A stretch of 64,000 bases of DNA. Origin: Novimethylophilus kurashikiensis (lineage in GTDB: Bacteria; Pseudomonadota; Gammaproteobacteria; Burkholderiales; Methylophilaceae). The DNA is taken from NCBI RefSeq assembly GCF_003112435.1, contig NZ_BDOQ01000007.1, forward strand, positions 1-64,000. The letters are read 5' to 3'. Every line of letters starts with the position of its first letter. Positions within the stretch are counted from its first letter, which is position 1. Under the pieces are notes generated by a model. That model did not search any database. It had not been told where the DNA came from and saw only the letters and a list, made by a program, of their open reading frames with translations. Positions 7,893 through 14,169 of the stretch are shown here, in pieces. The translations under genes were made by a program, and so were the position numbers.

Positions 7893-7956
7893 AATATATT
7901 CAATGAATACCGTGAGCTATACCTGCCTGTAGGGCAAATTTTTTCACGGAGGGTAT

Positions 7957-8436
7957 ATGAAATCAATCACTGGCAATTTAATTAAACTAGCCAAAGCGGG
8001 ACATTTCGATGTCATCGTTCATGGCTGCAATTGTTTTTGCACAATGGGTAAGGGGATTGCTAAATCCATTAAGGATGAGTTTCCCTTGGCTTATGAGGCG
8101 GACTGCCAGACGAAGTATGGCGACCGCAATAAGCTGGGCACCTTTACGCAAGCTTTTATCGCGGAACGTCCTTTTGCCTTCACGGTCGTCAACGCATATA
8201 CGCAGTTCGACTACCGAGGGGCAAATAACGCTGACTATGCTGCAATCAGGAAGGCGTTTCGAGCAATCAAGGGAAGCTTTCCTAATGCTCGAATTGGCTA
8301 CCCAATGATTGGCGCTGGATTGGCGCAAGGCGACTGGTCAGTCATTTCCGGCATTATTGATGAAGAACTTGCTGGGGAAGACCATACCTTGGTCGTCTTC
8401 GACGGCGCGCCTGTCCGGAGGGGTTATGGCCGATAA
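7957..8436 (+). CDS. macro-domain protein (ADP-ribose binding/hydrolase family)
   Basis: The 159-residue protein is a stand-alone macro domain of the phage/Poa1p type. It has VIVHGCNCFCTMGKGIAKSI at about 19-38 (adenosine-binding strand and loop), FPLAY, VVNAYTQ, and IGYPMIGAGLAQGDW at about 112-126, the phosphate-binding loop. Macro domains bind ADP-ribose and often remove it from proteins, DNA or small molecules. GGAGGG precedes the ATG. The gene overlaps the next one by 11 bases, so the two are translationally coupled. With the NADAR fusion downstream it probably reverses ADP-ribosylation laid down by host defence toxins or recycles NAD products. Confidence 0.88.
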   Translation: MKSITGNLIKLAKAGHFDVIVHGCNCFCTMGKGIAKSIKDEFPLAYEADCQTKYGDRNKLGTFTQAFIAERPFAFTVVNAYTQFDYRGANNADYAAIRKAFRAIKGSFPNARIGYPMIGAGLAQGDWSVISGIIDEELAGEDHTLVVFDGAPVRRGYGR

Positions 8437-9754
8437 GATGTTTTATGCCGGTATCGGCTCTCGTGAGACGCCGGCGCATGTTATGCGCTTGATGGTGTCC
8501 CTCGCGCGAGTTCTGGCTGGCTTTGGCTATGTCTTGAGGTCAGGTGCTGCAGATGGGGCTGATTCGGCCTTTGAAGCCGGTTGTGAGGCTGCGCAGGGGG
8601 AATCTGAAATCTGGTTGCCTTGGCGAGGATTCAATAACCACGCTGATACAGGTTTTTACCCCTCTGCGGAGCACGAAAGCATCGCGGCTACCGCGCATCC
8701 TGCATGGGAAAAGTTGTCTCGTGGACCTCGTGCACTGCACAGCAGAAATGTTGGGCAAGTGCTGGGCGCCGACTGCAAAACTCCCGTCAAGTTCGTTCTG
8801 TGCTGGACCGCGGATGGGTGTGAGCATGAATCGACACGCACATCTTCGACCGGTGGGACAGCGACAGCTATCGTTATCGCCAGCCGTATGGCCCTGCCGG
8901 TGGTTAACCTGGCCAACCCGAAAGCTCTGGAGCTCCTCGAGGAATTCCTTGGTTTGGATTTAAGGGTGGCTATTACAGAACTTACCGACGCAGACGCTCT
9001 TCGAGCTGAGTTGGCCTGTTCTCCAGGCATCAACATCTATAGCGGTGAAAAGGGTCTTGGCGGCGCATTGACGAACATGTCAGAGCGTGCGCGAGATAAG
9101 GGCTGCATCCGTCACAGTTATCCTGTGACGATTAATGGCCTGACCTATCCAGACTCCGAGGCTGCATACCAGGCCTTAAAACGGCCCGGGGATGCGCAGT
9201 ACAACGATGGTTTGATGGTCGATATCATCTGCCTCAAGTTTCTGCAAAATCCGAAGCTGCAGGCACTGGTCACCCAGCGTGGCGGCGTCTCCTGGTTGGC
9301 ACGCTGTAGCCATATAACGGGAGCGAAATCTCCGGGATTCCAATCCTGGGAGGGGCAGGGAATCAATTCCCGCTTCATTCGCAACCTGATTCATGGCTAT
9401 CAGAAGTCGTTGACCAATGAAGGTCCTGAAACACGAGTGGTTCACGTCAAGGAAGCGCCGTATGACGTCTATATCGGTCGTGCCAATGGCAGCCTGGAAG
9501 AATCAATCTGGGCTAACCCTTGGGTGATTGGTAAAGACGGTACGCGTGACGATGTATTGCGCAAGTACTACCAACATGCGAGTACGAATCGAAAGCTTAT
9601 GAGCAAAATTCATGAGCTGAGATTCAAGACGCTGGCTTGCTGGTGTAACTCTCGTGCGGAACCCGATACCCAATGCCATGGGCACATTCTGGCGGCTTTA
9701 GCAGATGGCCGTCCATGGTCCCTGCCTGAGCCTGCTCAAAAAAGCTTGTTTTAA
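8426..9754 (+). CDS. SLOG-NADAR-DUF4326 fusion protein
   Basis: Start at ATG 8426 with GGAGG upstream gives 442 residues; longer frames only add sequence inside the macro gene. Three parts can be seen. Residues about 5-165 contain GIGSRETP and RSGAADGAD, the Rossmann-like SLOG fold that binds nucleotides such as ADP-ribose derivatives. Residues about 195-335 match the NADAR family: YSGEKGLGGALTN, then GLTYPDSEAAYQALK, then GINSRFIRN. NADAR proteins (YbiA-like) cleave N-glycosidic bonds in ADP-ribose-related compounds and remove ADP-ribose from guanine. Residues about 345-435 match DUF4326: YDVYIGRA, WANPW, ACWCN and CHGHILA. All three modules are linked to NAD or ADP-ribose chemistry. This order of fusion is unfamiliar to me. 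Confidence 0.8.
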   Translation: MADKMFYAGIGSRETPAHVMRLMVSLARVLAGFGYVLRSGAADGADSAFEAGCEAAQGESEIWLPWRGFNNHADTGFYPSAEHESIAATAHPAWEKLSRGPRALHSRNVGQVLGADCKTPVKFVLCWTADGCEHESTRTSSTGGTATAIVIASRMALPVVNLANPKALELLEEFLGLDLRVAITELTDADALRAELACSPGINIYSGEKGLGGALTNMSERARDKGCIRHSYPVTINGLTYPDSEAAYQALKRPGDAQYNDGLMVDIICLKFLQNPKLQALVTQRGGVSWLARCSHITGAKSPGFQSWEGQGINSRFIRNLIHGYQKSLTNEGPETRVVHVKEAPYDVYIGRANGSLEESIWANPWVIGKDGTRDDVLRKYYQHASTNRKLMSKIHELRFKTLACWCNSRAEPDTQCHGHILAALADGRPWSLPEPAQKSLF

Positions 9755-9769
9755 TAATCGAGGAATAAC

Positions 9770-10384
9770 ATGCGTAAATTCATTTCATTTGAAGGTATCG
9801 ACGGCGCGGGCAAGAGTAGTCACATCCCCTGGATGGCCGACCTTTTGCGTGGCGCAGGCAAGTCGGTGGTTGTGAGCCGTGAGCCTGGCGGTACCCCACT
9901 TGGCGAGCGTTTGCGTGCCATGTTGTTGGGTGAGCCCATGTCGATTGATACAGAGTTGCTGTTGATGACGGCGGCGCGTGCTGAGCACCTGGCGCAGGTC
10001 ATCCAGCCGGCGCTCGACCGCGGGGATATCGTTCTATGCGACCGCTTCCACGACAGCTCCTACGCGTTTCAGGGTGGCGGCCGGGGTATCAGCCTCGACC
10101 GACTGGAATCGCTGGATAAGTGGTGCGGCGGCGCACGTCCAGACCTGACCTTCCTATTTGATGTGCCCACGGCGGAGGCCCAGCGGCGCATGGATGGAAG
10201 TCGGGACCAAAAGGACCGGTTTGAGACTGAGGCAGAAGGCTTTCATGCTGCGGTACGCCGCGTGTATCTGGAGCGTGCGGCAGCAGAGCCTGGTCGTGTG
10301 GTCGTTATCGATTCCACCCAGGCCATTGATGCTATCCGCGCTGAGCTCTCGGGTCATGTTCAAAAACTTGTTTTAGGGGAGTAA
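9770..10384 (+). CDS. tmk: thymidylate kinase
   Basis: The 204-residue enzyme shows the P-loop FEGIDGAGKSS (8-18), the REPGGTPLGE motif (37-46), the DRFHDSSYAFQGGGR motif (about 85-99) and the C-terminal ID core. It phosphorylates dTMP to dTDP, working with the thymidylate synthase at 30.2 kb. GAGGAAT precedes the ATG. A dNMP kinase gene follows four bases after its stop. Confidence 0.93.
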   Translation: MRKFISFEGIDGAGKSSHIPWMADLLRGAGKSVVVSREPGGTPLGERLRAMLLGEPMSIDTELLLMTAARAEHLAQVIQPALDRGDIVLCDRFHDSSYAFQGGGRGISLDRLESLDKWCGGARPDLTFLFDVPTAEAQRRMDGSRDQKDRFETEAEGFHAAVRRVYLERAAAEPGRVVVIDSTQAIDAIRAELSGHVQKLVLGE

Positions 10385-10388
10385 TTCT

Positions 10389-11099
10389 ATGAGAAGTATT
10401 TTGGGTTTGACCGGGCTGCGTGGCTCGGGCAAGGATACGGTGGCTAAGATGTTGCTGGCCAACGGGTGGAAGCGCTTGTCGTTCGGAGACGCGATTTATA
10501 TCGAAGTCTCCGAAGCGTATGGCGTGTCTATCGATTTCTTGCAGAACCGGGACACCAAAGAGCTGCCGCTCGAGCGTATGGCGCTGAAGTATTGCACCAA
10601 CCTCGAGTTCGTGGATGTTTTCCTGGCAGATGCTGGCTATAAGAAGTCGCTTCGCCGGGCGCTAAACGAGGACAAGGTGCTTGCTCGGCCTGGTATGCGT
10701 CGCCGACTAAAGAAAGCGCTTTCGAAGCCGCTTTCACCTCGCAAGGTCCTGCAGATTTGGGGGACCGAGTATCGGCGCGTGGTGTACCGCGACGACTACT
10801 GGCGCGAGCAAGTGCGCCTGGCCATCGTTGCGGAGCCTAATACCAACTTCGTGATTACCGACGTTCGATATCCGGATGAAGGGGAAATGTTGCGAAATAT
10901 GGGCGCATCAATCGCTAGGGTATCGCGACCAGGGTTGGGTGGTGCCGATGACCCGGGGCTGCAGCATCAATCGGAAACGATGATGCTGAATTACCCGGTC
11001 GATACCACCTTCATCAATGAGGAGGGTGCGCAAGGCCTCGCCAAGCTGGAAGCCGTGGTACATAATACGTTGCTGCCAACGCTCGCGAAAGCGGCTTGA
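10389..11099 (+). CDS. deoxynucleoside monophosphate kinase
   Basis: A 236-residue P-loop kinase: GLTGLRGSGKDTVAK (6-20) is the Walker A with the GSGKDT form typical of phage dNMP kinases (T4 gene 1, T5 dnk type). LQIWGTEYRR (about 117-126) and FVITDVRYPDE (about 154-164) are also characteristic. It would convert several dNMPs to dNDPs. It directly follows tmk and precedes a strong terminator, so the run macro, SLOG-NADAR, tmk, dNMP kinase forms one unit. Confidence 0.85.
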   Translation: MRSILGLTGLRGSGKDTVAKMLLANGWKRLSFGDAIYIEVSEAYGVSIDFLQNRDTKELPLERMALKYCTNLEFVDVFLADAGYKKSLRRALNEDKVLARPGMRRRLKKALSKPLSPRKVLQIWGTEYRRVVYRDDYWREQVRLAIVAEPNTNFVITDVRYPDEGEMLRNMGASIARVSRPGLGGADDPGLQHQSETMMLNYPVDTTFINEEGAQGLAKLEAVVHNTLLPTLAKAA

Positions 11100-11113
11100 C
11101 GGGCGACTCACTC

Positions 11114-11149
11114 AACGCCTATAGGGATTTATCCCTGTAGGCGTTTTCT
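11114..11149 (+). terminator. intrinsic terminator
   Basis: AACGCCTA/TAGGCGTT outer stem with an inner AGGGA/TCCCT stem, then TTTTC. Confidence 0.85.
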
Positions 11150-11157
11150 ATTGCAAC

Positions 11158-11186
11158 TTGCGCTAATAGCCATATTTATGTATACT
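11158..11186 (+). promoter_or_regulatory. sigma70-type promoter
   Basis: TTGCGC (11158-11163), 17-base spacer, TATACT (11181-11186). A leader of about 95 bases precedes the next ATG. Confidence 0.7.
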
Positions 11187-11287
11187 AAATTCAGTACCGA
11201 AAGCACCGCGCATCAAGTCAGAATTGCCATTTAGCGCGGAAGTGGCCTGGCTTGCTGCGTTTGATTAACCTTCAATGCAGGCCCATT

Positions 11288-11686
11288 ATGCACCACGCTA
11301 TTCTTTATTCGCCAGCCGCCCAAGGACTACCAAACATTTCTTGGCATGCTGCACAAGCACCAGCGCACAAACCAGAAGCAGGAACCCTGCAAGTATTCCT
11401 TGCTGACGGCAGCACATTCTTTCTCGATGCAAAAAAAGTCCTCATCCAAGCTGCCGAAAAGGTGGCAATACAAGGCATCTCGCCTGCGCAGCACCTGGAA
11501 CATCAAATCATTCCAGCCGTAAAACTGGAACCAGGCCTTCTCCTCACTATTACGAGGCAAATGGCCTGGCAGGATGTCCTTGCAATGGCGCATGGCCAAT
11601 CCTGGCGCACTCCCATAGCGGTAACCGGCCCATCACTGTGGAGAACAGCTCAGGTATCCATGGCGCGCAGCCCAAGCCTCCACTAA
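11288..11686 (+). CDS. hypothetical protein with unusual codon use
   Basis: The frame from ATG 11288 gives 132 residues; the ribosome site is weak (GCAGG). Codon use is A/C-rich (CAA, CCA, GCA) and differs from neighbours, which favour G/C endings, so recent acquisition or a non-genuine frame should both be considered. Support comes from the promoter at 11158 and the lack of a competing frame. The N-terminus (MHHAILYSPAAQGLP) has no signal peptide. No domain is recognised. Confidence 0.45.
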   Translation: MHHAILYSPAAQGLPNISWHAAQAPAHKPEAGTLQVFLADGSTFFLDAKKVLIQAAEKVAIQGISPAQHLEHQIIPAVKLEPGLLLTITRQMAWQDVLAMAHGQSWRTPIAVTGPSLWRTAQVSMARSPSLH

Positions 11687-11715
11687 AGTAAGTTAACATT
11701 TTCAGCAGAAACTAC

Positions 11716-11747
11716 TTGACAATATGCTAACTTTTAGGTATTATACT
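11716..11747 (+). promoter_or_regulatory. strong promoter of a small RNA
   Basis: TTGACA (11716-11721). Two overlapping -10 choices exist: TATTAT (11739-11744, spacer 17) and TATACT (11742-11747, spacer 20). Confidence 0.8.
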
Positions 11748-11749
11748 AA

Positions 11750-11890
11750 CCATGGATTGCAGCAAAGGTTCGCTGCTCAAGTTTCTGCTGTTGTTTCCTC
11801 CGCGGTCCTAGCAAGACCATCCTGGCGGTAGAGTTTCGGCTCCCACTAGGCTCAGCCCGGTGCTTATTCGTAAGCTCCGGGCTTTTTTTA
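11750..11890 (+). ncRNA. small structured RNA (about 140 nt) with its own promoter and terminator
   Basis: Between the promoter at 11716 and a very strong terminator there is no good protein gene. A 19-codon frame (11752-11811) has no ribosome site. The transcript would fold into GCAGC/GCTGC and GGTC/GACC hairpins and end in AGCCCGG-t-GCTTA-TTCG-TAAGC-t-CCGGGCT (11854-11883), a nested stem capped by a UUCG tetraloop, followed by seven T residues. This is the layout of a bacterial small regulatory RNA. The target is unknown; a leader peptide is the alternative. Confidence 0.6.
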
Positions 11891-11983
11891 TTATATTTTC
11901 AATCCGTACCATGCTGGTTTGACGTCTGTGAGCTATACGCTAGTACAGCTACCTTATAGGCTGGATAACTGAGAGGAAATATC

Positions 11984-12082
11984 ATGCCTGATTTCGTTGA
12001 TTTGGAAGATTTCGCTTTTGCTCTGGAACAAAATGGTCAAGGCGGCGAAATGCTTAGCTTCGAACCCAGCGAGGAAGAATAA
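11984..12082 (+). CDS. 32-residue acidic protein
   Basis: ATG 11984 is preceded by GAGAGGAAA. The product MPDFVDLEDFAFALEQ... ends SFEPSEEE and has a strongly negative charge. It has no recognised family. A terminator follows. Small acidic proteins of this kind in phages sometimes mimic DNA or bind host enzymes; that is only a possibility here. Confidence 0.5.
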   Translation: MPDFVDLEDFAFALEQNGQGGEMLSFEPSEEE

Positions 12083-12099
12083 CACATAACTTCTTACTA

Positions 12100-12127
12100 G
12101 CCCTCTGATGCTTCAGGGGGCTTTTTG
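12100..12127 (+). terminator. intrinsic terminator
   Basis: GCCCTCTGA-TGCT-TCAGGGGGC hairpin followed by TTTTT. Confidence 0.8.
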
Positions 12128-12134
12128 CATTCTA

Positions 12135-12143
12135 TGCTATACT
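12135..12143 (+). promoter_or_regulatory. extended -10 promoter
   Basis: TGC plus TATACT (12138-12143) within GCATTCTATGCTATACTTT; nearly the same word recurs at 31248. No -35 is evident. Confidence 0.6.
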
Positions 12144-12227
12144 TTTCCGCAGGAACATAATCTATTAACAGTCATTGTCTACTGGGTCACCCCCGGTGGG
12201 CATCACTTTTATTTGAGGAAACATATC

Positions 12228-13058
12228 ATGGAAAAGAAAGTAGCTCAGCCTGAAACTCCCGATTGGTACTCGCTCCTGGATGAAGCTATCAAGGAGCCTG
12301 GTCAATTGGCAGCAGCACACAAGTTCTTCCACAAGTACAGCCTGGTCAATCGCTGGTTAGCCTCCAGTCAACTGCGCCATATGGGGCTCCCGCTTACGCC
12401 TATCAACACCTATGGTACGCGTGACAAGGAATCCGGCGAAGGTAAGTCTGGCTGGCTGGCCCTCAAGCGCCAGGTGAAGAAGGGTGAGACCGCAAGCATC
12501 GCGCTTATCATGCCGGTGCCGGTTAAACGTACGGTCGAAAAGGAGGATGGAACGGAAGAGCGCGTCGTTGCGTTCAATCGCTTCATCCTGCGCAAGCAGT
12601 GGTTCCACATGGGGCAAACCGAAGGCGATGAAGTTGTCGTCGAGGCAAGCGCCGGGGATTGGCTGATGTCGTCTGCACTGGATTTCCTGGAAGTGACCGA
12701 GGTCCCTTTCACGTTCACCAGTGTAACTGACACCCGTCTTGGCTTTGCGGAAGGCAGGACCATTGCGGTATCACCACTCGAAACCAATCCGACCTACGGT
12801 CGCATTCGCCAATTGGCACGTGTCGTTCTGGGTCACACTGCCGAGACGCTCGGCAAGAATGTCCCAGAAGATGCCGCCATGCAGCAGGTTGAGGCGGAGA
12901 CTACGGCTTACCTGGTTGGTGCGACGTTAGGCTTCTCTGGTCTCGAAACCACGCGTGCCGAGCTCCAGGCTGCCCTGGAAGGCAAACGTATTCCGGATAA
13001 GTTGGCTCAGCATGCATTCGCTGCAGCAGACCGAATCCTGAACGCGGGGCTGTGCTAA
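12228..13058 (+). CDS. ArdC-like antirestriction protein
   Basis: Start at ATG 12228 with TGAGGAAA upstream; the longer frame runs through the terminator and promoter. The 276-residue protein has the ArdC layout. The N-terminal DNA-binding part has FHKYSLVNRWLASSQLR, GLPLTPINTYGT, W(L)ALKRQVKKGE and FNRFILRKQWF. The C-terminal part resembles the zincin-like domain (VVLGHTAETLG, then QVEAETTAYLVGATLGF). The usual HExxH is reduced to HTAE, so protease activity is doubtful. ArdC-type proteins shield incoming DNA from restriction enzymes. Three micro-genes and a phosphatase-like gene follow closely. Confidence 0.7.
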   Translation: MEKKVAQPETPDWYSLLDEAIKEPGQLAAAHKFFHKYSLVNRWLASSQLRHMGLPLTPINTYGTRDKESGEGKSGWLALKRQVKKGETASIALIMPVPVKRTVEKEDGTEERVVAFNRFILRKQWFHMGQTEGDEVVVEASAGDWLMSSALDFLEVTEVPFTFTSVTDTRLGFAEGRTIAVSPLETNPTYGRIRQLARVVLGHTAETLGKNVPEDAAMQQVEAETTAYLVGATLGFSGLETTRAELQAALEGKRIPDKLAQHAFAAADRILNAGLC

Positions 13059-13060
13059 TC

Positions 13061-13351
13061 ATGAAGGGAACACTCTTCATTGTGCCGGCACTCACCGACC
13101 AGGCAGGGCAATGCACTATTGTGGGCTATCCCGGAAGGGATTACCCCGGTAAGAGCGCGCTCAATAGCTACCGCACCTTTCCGCATCTTTGGAAGGATGT
13201 TGGCCTCATGAACTCCAGTGGAAAGTTGGTTTGCCTCGACGCGCAGTATGGCGCTTGTGGCGGAGCTGACGAACTGCGTGCGTGTGAGCCTTTAATGGCC
13301 GGGCTGGAGTTTGATGTTGACCTCGCTGACCCGGATGGAGGACTGGAATGA
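13061..13351 (+). CDS. small hypothetical protein, 96 residues
   Basis: ATG 13061 lies two bases after the ArdC-like gene. The product is MKGTLFIVPAL..., with four Cys residues, and ends in an acidic DLADPDGGLE. No domain is recognised. Its last four bases (ATGA) contain the start of the next micro-gene, indicating translational coupling. Confidence 0.6.
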   Translation: MKGTLFIVPALTDQAGQCTIVGYPGRDYPGKSALNSYRTFPHLWKDVGLMNSSGKLVCLDAQYGACGGADELRACEPLMAGLEFDVDLADPDGGLE

Positions 13352-13503
13352 AAGCCATTGTTCTGGTCCACCGAGACGGCGGTCGTCATCTCGCCTTTGT
13401 TAAAGACAGCAAGTTCGATACGCAAGCCTGGGCAAGTTCGCCATCCAGGAAGGCGTCGTTCAATTTGCTGGGCATCGTCAAGGTCGAGGAGCACTACCAT
13501 TGA
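13348..13503 (+). CDS. 51-residue hypothetical protein
   Basis: Starts within the ATGA overlap with the previous gene and encodes MKAIVLVHRDGGRHLAFVKD..., ending VKVEEHYH. The fold looks like a small beta protein. Support is the stop-start overlap on both sides: its own stop overlaps a TTG start of the next frame. Confidence 0.5.
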   Translation: MKAIVLVHRDGGRHLAFVKDSKFDTQAWASSPSRKASFNLLGIVKVEEHYH

Positions 13504-13613
13504 AGGCGCTGGCTTGGGTCATCGCAGTGGTGATGGTAACCCTTGAGTGGCTGACACCTAAGTGGCTCTGGCTGAAGTTCTGGCTATGGGTCGCCCGAAG
13601 GAAAGGATGGTAA
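13500..13613 (+). CDS. 37-residue single-pass membrane peptide
   Basis: A TTG start overlaps the preceding stop (TTGA), with GAGGAG about ten bases upstream. The product begins MKALAWVIAVVMVTLEW and ends in a basic WVARRKGW, the layout of a small inner-membrane peptide. It ends three bases before the next ATG. The rare start codon lowers confidence. Confidence 0.4.
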   Translation: MKALAWVIAVVMVTLEWLTPKWLWLKFWLWVARRKGW

Positions 13614-13616
13614 TCA

Positions 13617-14038
13617 TGATTCTCTTTGTTTGCAGCCAGGGAAAAATCCGCAGCCGTACCGCGGAGGTCATTGCAGTCATGGGCGGCGTTCATGCCCGTA
13701 GCTGTGGAACCGATAAAGACGCCTTGGCGCCTATCACCAACGCATTATTGCGTGCGGCCGACACCATCATTTGCATGGAGCAGTCGCATGTAAAAGAGGT
13801 GAAGGAGTACATGGGGGCCGAAGGTAAAAACATCGTTTCCCTTGGCATCGAGGATGTCTGGAACCCGTTTGACCCGATGCTCATCGAGCGTTTGATTTTG
13901 TTCGTTCGACACCGGCTCGGGGATGACGTACTCTCATCGAGAATGCAACTTGGTCACCAGCGCATGCTGGCTGCCGGTATCGACTTCTTCGATGGCGGCG
14001 TTATTTCAGGGGCAAGCGAACTCGCTTTATTTCACTAG
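13617..14038 (+). CDS. low-molecular-weight tyrosine-phosphatase-like protein
   Basis: The 140-residue product has the CX5R phosphatase loop at the very N-terminus (ILFVCSQGKIRSRTAE, Cys 6, Arg 12). The downstream elements ARSCGTDKDA, LLRAADTIICME and SH follow the family order. These enzymes act on phosphotyrosine or phosphoarginine. The first 100 residues match the short bacterial family; the last 40 are an extension of unknown role. It ends the operon begun by the ArdC-like gene. Confidence 0.7.
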
Positions 14039-14052
14039 ACTGCATCATCTCA

Positions 14053-14079
14053 ACCGCTCGGCTTCCCGGGCGGTTTTTC
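14053..14079 (+). terminator. intrinsic terminator
   Basis: ACCGC-T-CGG-CTTC-CCG-G-GCGGT followed by TTTTC. Confidence 0.75.
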
Positions 14080-14103
14080 ATTGCCAGAAGCCGTCAAATA
14101 AGA

Positions 14104-14127
14104 AAACCCAGTCCGAAGACTGGGTTT
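14104..14127 (-). terminator. terminator of the ribonucleotide reductase gene
   Basis: A perfect 10-bp stem, AAACCCAGTC/GACTGGGTTT; on the minus strand the loop is TTCG and a T-rich tract follows. Confidence 0.8.
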
Positions 14128-14169
14128 AAGAGATTAGGTTAAGTTTATGCTATAACCTGTTGTTATGTA

